Of a DNA stretch of 10,022 nt, positions 7,095 to 10,022 are shown piece after piece; within the stretch, counting starts at the first letter, position 1, and each line of letters starts with the position of its first letter. Origin of the DNA: Candidatus Omnitrophota bacterium (GTDB lineage: Bacteria; Omnitrophota; Gorgyraeia; JABMRG01; JAFGKX01); NCBI GenBank assembly GCA_016928375.1, contig JAFGKX010000137.1:1-10022 (forward strand). The letters are read 5' to 3'. Position numbers and translations under genes: made by a program. The notes beneath the pieces are model-generated. The model made no database searches and was not told the DNA's origin. It saw only the letters and a list, made by a program, of their open reading frames with translations.

Positions 7095-8384
7095 TTAAAT
7101 CTTAGCCTTTCCGAATTTCATATAATCCAAAAGCGGAATTTTTGCCGGGCATTCATAGGCGCATGAGCCGCATTCATAACAATTGGCTAGGCCTAAATCC
7201 TTGGCCTCGCTGAATCTGTCTTTTTTTACAAGATGCATAAGCGTTGTCGGAAGTAATTTTACGGGGCAGGCATCTACACATTTGCCGCAGCGTATGCACG
7301 CGCTTTCCTGCTCATTGCCTGTTTCTTTTTCCGACAAAAATATAATTCCACTTGTACCTTTTATAACCGGCACATCCAGCGTATACTGCGCGATGCCCAT
7401 CATCGGCCCGCCGAATATAACTTTCTTAGGCTCCCTGATAAAGCCGCCCAACGAATCCATAAGATCCGAAACCAGTGTTCCTATTTTTACGCGTATATTA
7501 ACCGCGTTTTTAACGCATGGCCCGGCAATTGTTATAACTCTTTCTGTCAGCGGTTTTTTTAAGTATACGGCTTCATAAACTGCGAATGCCGTCTGAACAT
7601 TCTGCACAACGCATCCCACATCCATTGGAAGGGCGCCTGATGGAACTATGCGCCCAAGCACTGCGTTTATTATCTGTTTTTCCGCACCCTGCGGGTATTT
7701 TGTTTTTAAAACCGCTATTTTAAAATTTGCGGCGTTTGACCGCATTACTTTTATCGCATCAGGTTTATTATCTTCTATCGCTATTATGCCGTTTTTTACG
7801 CCAAGCGCCTTCATCATCCCAAAAGCGCCTTTTACCACTGCCTCGGGATGCTCCAGCATAACGCGGTGGTCGCAGGATAAATATGGTTCGCATTCAGCGC
7901 AGTTTAATATAAACGTATCTATTGTTTTATTTTTTGGCGGGCTTAATTTTACATGAGTTGGAAAACATGCGCCTCCTAACCCTACTATGCCTGCCTGGCT
8001 TATGGAGTTTATTATTTCTTCCTGGCTAAGCATATCTATATCGCAATTATGGTTATTGACGTAAGCAGCATCCTGGCTCTGGCCTGATTCTATAACAATA
8101 CTGTTGCAGGCCCCAAGCACCGGATGCGCCCGGGATTCTATTTTTATCACTTTGCCGGATACGGAAGAGTGCACATAAGCAGAAATAAATTTATCCGATC
8201 GCCCTATAAGCGTGCCTATTTTAACTGCCTCGCCTACAGAAACAACCGGTTCGCATACTGCGCCTATGTGCTGGCTAAGGGGCACTACAACCTGTTTAGG
8301 GACACCGGCTCTTATTATCGCTTTTGTATTTGTTAATTTTTTAAATCCGGGTGGGTGAATACCGCCTTTAAAAGTAAATCTCAT
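7095..8384 (-). CDS. rnfC: Rnf complex NADH-binding subunit RnfC
   Basis: RnfC is the peripheral cytoplasmic subunit that exchanges electrons with NAD(H). The 429-residue protein opens with FKGGIHPPGFK (5-15), typical of the family start, then a barrel-sandwich region (VHSSVSGKVIKI, 71-82). The NADH/FMN region has GLGGACFPTHVK (135-146), NCAECEPYLSCDHR (161-174) and YPQGAEKQ (230-237), as in NuoF-like folds. Two 4Fe-4S motifs close it: CIRCGKCVDACP (363-374) and CYECGSCAYECP (402-413). It is the first gene of the operon. The Shine-Dalgarno is weak (AGGT). Two sigma-70-type promoters lie directly upstream, the nearer so close that its transcript would be almost leaderless. Confidence 0.96.
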   Translation of the reverse strand: MRFTFKGGIHPPGFKKLTNTKAIIRAGVPKQVVVPLSQHIGAVCEPVVSVGEAVKIGTLIGRSDKFISAYVHSSVSGKVIKIESRAHPVLGACNSIVIESGQSQDAAYVNNHNCDIDMLSQEEIINSISQAGIVGLGGACFPTHVKLSPPKNKTIDTFILNCAECEPYLSCDHRVMLEHPEAVVKGAFGMMKALGVKNGIIAIEDNKPDAIKVMRSNAANFKIAVLKTKYPQGAEKQIINAVLGRIVPSGALPMDVGCVVQNVQTAFAVYEAVYLKKPLTERVITIAGPCVKNAVNIRVKIGTLVSDLMDSLGGFIREPKKVIFGGPMMGIAQYTLDVPVIKGTSGIIFLSEKETGNEQESACIRCGKCVDACPVKLLPTTLMHLVKKDRFSEAKDLGLANCYECGSCAYECPAKIPLLDYMKFGKAKI

Positions 8385-8393
8385 AATTTACCT

Positions 8394-8422
8394 ATTATAT
8401 TGCATGCGGGTTTTTTTGTCAA
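8394..8422 (-). promoter_or_regulatory. Proximal rnf operon promoter (P1), perfect consensus
   Basis: On the minus strand the -35 is TTGACA (8417-8422), the spacer is 17 bp and the -10 is TATAAT (8394-8399), a perfect housekeeping sigma-factor consensus. The predicted start of transcription, near 8387, is only about 2-4 nt before the rnfC ATG at 8384. The match is visible; activity is inferred. Confidence 0.78.
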
Positions 8423-8466
8423 TCCCGGGTTAATCATAGTATAAATTTTTGCAACAGGATTGACAA
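8416..8466. repeat. Perfect 10-bp inverted repeat spanning the divergent promoters
   Basis: TTGTCAATCC (8416-8425) and its exact complement GGATTGACAA (8457-8466) are separated by 31 bp, with arm centres 41 bp apart (about four helical turns). Both arms contain -35 hexamers: P1 in the left, and P2 plus the plus-strand promoter in the right. It may be a paired regulator site. Six of the ten bases are explained by the -35 consensus itself, so the regulatory reading is tentative. Confidence 0.5.
8438..8466 (-). promoter_or_regulatory. Distal rnf operon promoter (P2)
   Basis: The minus-strand -35 TTGTCA (8461-8466), 17-bp spacer and -10 TATACT (8438-8443) each differ from consensus by one base. 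Transcription would start near 8431 and give an rnfC leader of roughly 47 nt that includes the weak Shine-Dalgarno. Its -35 shares bases 8461-8465 with the -35 of the divergent plus-strand promoter, so the two may compete for RNA polymerase. Confidence 0.65.
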
Positions 8467-8488
8467 GTATATGTTTTAACATTATAAT
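8460..8488 (+). promoter_or_regulatory. Perfect-consensus promoter of the cysteine-rich protein gene
   Basis: The plus-strand -35 TTGACA (8460-8465), 17-bp spacer and -10 TATAAT (8483-8488) are a perfect consensus. The expected transcript starts near 8495 and leads into the Shine-Dalgarno and ATG at 8508, so the leader is about 13 nt. Confidence 0.8.
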
Positions 8489-8494
8489 AACAAT

Positions 8495-8501
8495 AGAGGT
8501 G
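8495..8501 (+). promoter_or_regulatory. Shine-Dalgarno of the cysteine-rich protein gene
   Basis: AGAGGTG lies 6 nt before the ATG at 8508. It fixes that start in preference to an in-frame TTG at 8460, which is part of the promoter -35 itself. Confidence 0.7.
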
Positions 8502-8507
8502 TTGTTT

Positions 8508-8669
8508 ATGGACACAAATTGCTGCACAAAATGCCAATTCTACTGGAGTTGCGAAATGAAATGGTATCGCGGCGAACGAGCGGAAGAAAATATATGCTGC
8601 GATAGGTGTGATTTTTACAAACAATGCTTCAAGGAAACCGAATCAAAAAAAGACCCTTACAAAAGATAG
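8508..8669 (+). CDS. Small cysteine-rich protein with two CCx2CxFYx2C motifs, unknown function
   Basis: I do not recognise a named family. The 53-residue protein contains eight cysteines in two copies of one motif: CCTKCQFYWSC (5-15) and CCDRCDFYKQC (30-40). A charged linker with KWYRGERAEEN (18-28) joins them, and a lysine-rich tail follows. There is no membrane segment or signal peptide, so it is probably cytoplasmic. Eight cysteines in two sets of four fit two metal sites (zinc or iron-sulfur), or redox-active thiols; this is inference. A perfect promoter, a good Shine-Dalgarno and the repeated motif all support a real gene. It is transcribed divergently from the Rnf operon from a shared control region, suggesting a related role. 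It converges on the permease gene with 20 bp between the ends. Confidence 0.85.
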   Translation: MDTNCCTKCQFYWSCEMKWYRGERAEENICCDRCDFYKQCFKETESKKDPYKR

Positions 8670-8689
8670 CCTAAGCCCTATGCGCAATT

Positions 8690-9946
8690 TTAAGCGCTTT
8701 TCTTAAGGCCTAAAGCTCCTGCATAAATACACATCATTCCTACTACAATCAATATGTATGAAGTGTCTATACGCTCGGCAAGAATAGACACCAATATCAT
8801 AAATATCAAAAACGCAAGATGCATAACAGCCTCAAGAGACGAGAAGGCCCTGCCGCGTAAATCCTGCGGCATAAGTTCGTGCACTATTGTATTAGACGAT
8901 ATCATTATCGGCGAAACGAACATTCCGAATACGAAAGCCAGCCCTGCGGCAACATAAAAAAATGGGTATGCTGCCACGAATATTACAAACTGCATAATAA
9001 AAAACCCGCTTAAAGACAAACTTAAGAATATGGCTTTTGTTTTTGAAACCATGCTTCCAAATCTGCCGTATAGCAATGAGCCGCAAAATAAGCCTGCCCC
9101 GAAAAACATTGCCAAAAGCCCTAAATGTTTCGTGGCCGTACCGAGAGCATTCTGCACAAAAATAATTATGACAACATAACTTGCCCCTATGGCGCTCCAC
9201 AACAGGAATAATATTCCGATAACAAAATGCATCTTTTTATGCAAAAGCATGTAATGAATGCCGTCTTTAATTTCTGAAAATATGGACTTTTTTATCGCCT
9301 GTTTCAATTCCATGCCGATGTAATATATATTATCTTTAAGCGCCGTCTTGGCACGACTTGATTTCATCAACAACAAAAGCCCCGCAGACATAAAAAATGT
9401 TGCAGCGTCGATAAAAAACGCGGTTTTTATGCCAAATATCGGCAAAATGAAAATGCCACCGATGCTAAACCCTAAAACAGCCGCTATCATGCCTGTGGTA
9501 TTTATAAGAGAATTCGCCAGAAGCAGCTTATCCTGCGGCACGATATCCGGTATTGTCGACATCTTCGCGGGTAAAAAAAAGCGAGCCATGGAAAACATCA
9601 AAAAAACTATTATGTATATAGGGAACATGGGCGTAAGCTTTGGGAAAAGAAAACAATACAAAATAATCAACAGCACAAGAACTCCGCGTATAAAATCGCT
9701 TATGACCATTGTATATTTCTTGTTCCACCTGTCTGAGCAGGCGCCAGCCACCGGGCCTATTATAAAAACGGGGATAATGACGAAAAGGAAGAGTTTTGCC
9801 AACTCATATGCGGAGCCGGGGGCCTTTTTGTAGATAAGGCCTATTAACGCCATTTGGGTAAGGCGGTCTCCGAACTGAGAAATAATCTGACCTAGCCAGA
9901 GAAGGAAGAAATTTCTATTTTTTAATATTTCTGTTATTTTCGCCAT
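8690..9946 (-). CDS. Major facilitator superfamily permease
   Basis: A 418-residue membrane protein compatible with twelve helices in two halves, with a long cytoplasmic loop around residues 195-238. The loop between helices 2 and 3 carries a motif-A-like GACSDRWNKKYTM (68-80). The segment FFLPAKMSTIPDIVPQDKLLLANSL (123-147) and the late MPQDLRGRAFS (359-369) are typical of the EntS/MFS_3-type exporters. The substrate cannot be told from sequence; this group often exports drugs or siderophores. The ATG is only 17 nt after the 3' end of a tRNA-Thr gene on the same strand. No good Shine-Dalgarno or independent promoter is seen between them, so it may be read from the tRNA transcript. It is not in the rnf transcription unit and converges with the small cysteine-rich gene. 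Confidence 0.9.
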   Translation of the reverse strand: MAKITEILKNRNFFLLWLGQIISQFGDRLTQMALIGLIYKKAPGSAYELAKLFLFVIIPVFIIGPVAGACSDRWNKKYTMVISDFIRGVLVLLIILYCFLFPKLTPMFPIYIIVFLMFSMARFFLPAKMSTIPDIVPQDKLLLANSLINTTGMIAAVLGFSIGGIFILPIFGIKTAFFIDAATFFMSAGLLLLMKSSRAKTALKDNIYYIGMELKQAIKKSIFSEIKDGIHYMLLHKKMHFVIGILFLLWSAIGASYVVIIIFVQNALGTATKHLGLLAMFFGAGLFCGSLLYGRFGSMVSKTKAIFLSLSLSGFFIMQFVIFVAAYPFFYVAAGLAFVFGMFVSPIMISSNTIVHELMPQDLRGRAFSSLEAVMHLAFLIFMILVSILAERIDTSYILIVVGMMCIYAGALGLKKSA

Positions 9947-9963
9947 AAAGAAACAATATAGAA

Positions 9964-10022
9964 TGGAGCTGGCGAATGGATTTGAACCATCGACCTGCGG
10001 TTTACGAAACCGCTGCTCTACC
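9964..10022 (-). tRNA. tRNA-Thr(CGT), 5' part beyond the right edge
   Basis: Read on the minus strand, the visible part runs from the end of the D region through the 3' end. The anticodon stem GCGGT/ACCGC (10009-10013 with 9997-10001) encloses loop TTCGTAA, with anticodon CGT at 10004-10006, which reads the Thr codon ACG. The T arm is GATGG-TTCAAAT-CCATT, closed by one G-T pair. The 3' acceptor strand is CGCCAGC (9968-9974) with discriminator T and an encoded CCA (9964-9966). It predicts a 5' strand of GCTGGCG just outside, consistent with the G1-C72 and C2-G71 identity pairs of threonine tRNAs. Confidence 0.95.

Noticed and set aside
8423..8432. The CCCGGG palindrome between the rnf promoters as a separate operator
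   Set aside because: The symmetric core is only 6 bp and the flanks match imperfectly, which is too little to separate from chance.
8430..8624. A 64-residue open frame on the minus strand opposite the cysteine-rich gene
   Set aside because: It runs through the divergent promoters and antisense to a better-supported gene, has no Shine-Dalgarno and shows no recognisable protein features.
8660..8710. Possible bidirectional terminator between the cysteine-rich gene and the permease
   Set aside because: Only a 4-bp GCGC/GCGC stem and an imperfect GCCTTAAG/CTTAGGC pairing with a long loop are present, with no proper stem followed by a T-run in either direction.

Overview
The window carries a compact leftward (minus-strand) energy-conservation operon from an anaerobic bacterium. 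It encodes a complete Rnf complex (ferredoxin:NAD+ oxidoreductase) in the order rnfC-D-G-E-A-B. Thioredoxin, a RACo-like ASKHA ATPase (DUF4445 type), PurN and a phosphohexomutase follow without a break. The Rnf complex, the multi-cluster RnfB and the RACo-type protein point to a strict anaerobe. The AT-leaning composition, frequent ATA codons and a mobile palindromic repeat of the GTCATTGCGAGG type would fit an uncultured lineage such as Omnitrophota or Elusimicrobiota. That taxonomic placement is a guess, not something the sequence proves.

Layout from left to right: 1-80 holds two direct repeats and an extended -10 promoter pointing left, probably the edge of a mobile element whose repeat supplies the last codons of the phosphohexomutase gene. 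71-8384 is the ten-gene operon read right to left. Every junction is an overlap or a gap of at most 5 bp, and three junctions are TAAATG stop/start abutments. 8385-8507 is a dense divergent promoter region. 8508-8669 (plus strand) encodes a 53-residue protein with eight cysteines in two copies of a CCx2CxFYx2C motif. 8690-9946 (minus) is a major facilitator superfamily permease. 9964-10022 is the 3' part of a tRNA-Thr(CGT) gene, cut by the right edge. No gene-free stretch exceeds 300 bases.

How the genes work together: Rnf moves electrons between reduced ferredoxin (through RnfB) and NAD(H) (through RnfC) while pumping Na+ or H+. RnfD and RnfG carry covalent FMN and RnfA/RnfE form the membrane core; all expected cofactor residues are visible. 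Thioredoxin and the ASKHA protein suggest that redox maintenance or ATP-driven reductive activation is co-expressed with Rnf. PurN and the mutase look like housekeeping genes carried on the same transcript. The most unusual features are the tandem-motif cysteine protein expressed divergently from Rnf, the shared -35 region with a perfect 10-bp inverted repeat, and an 88-bp palindromic repeat inserted in frame in the mutase gene.
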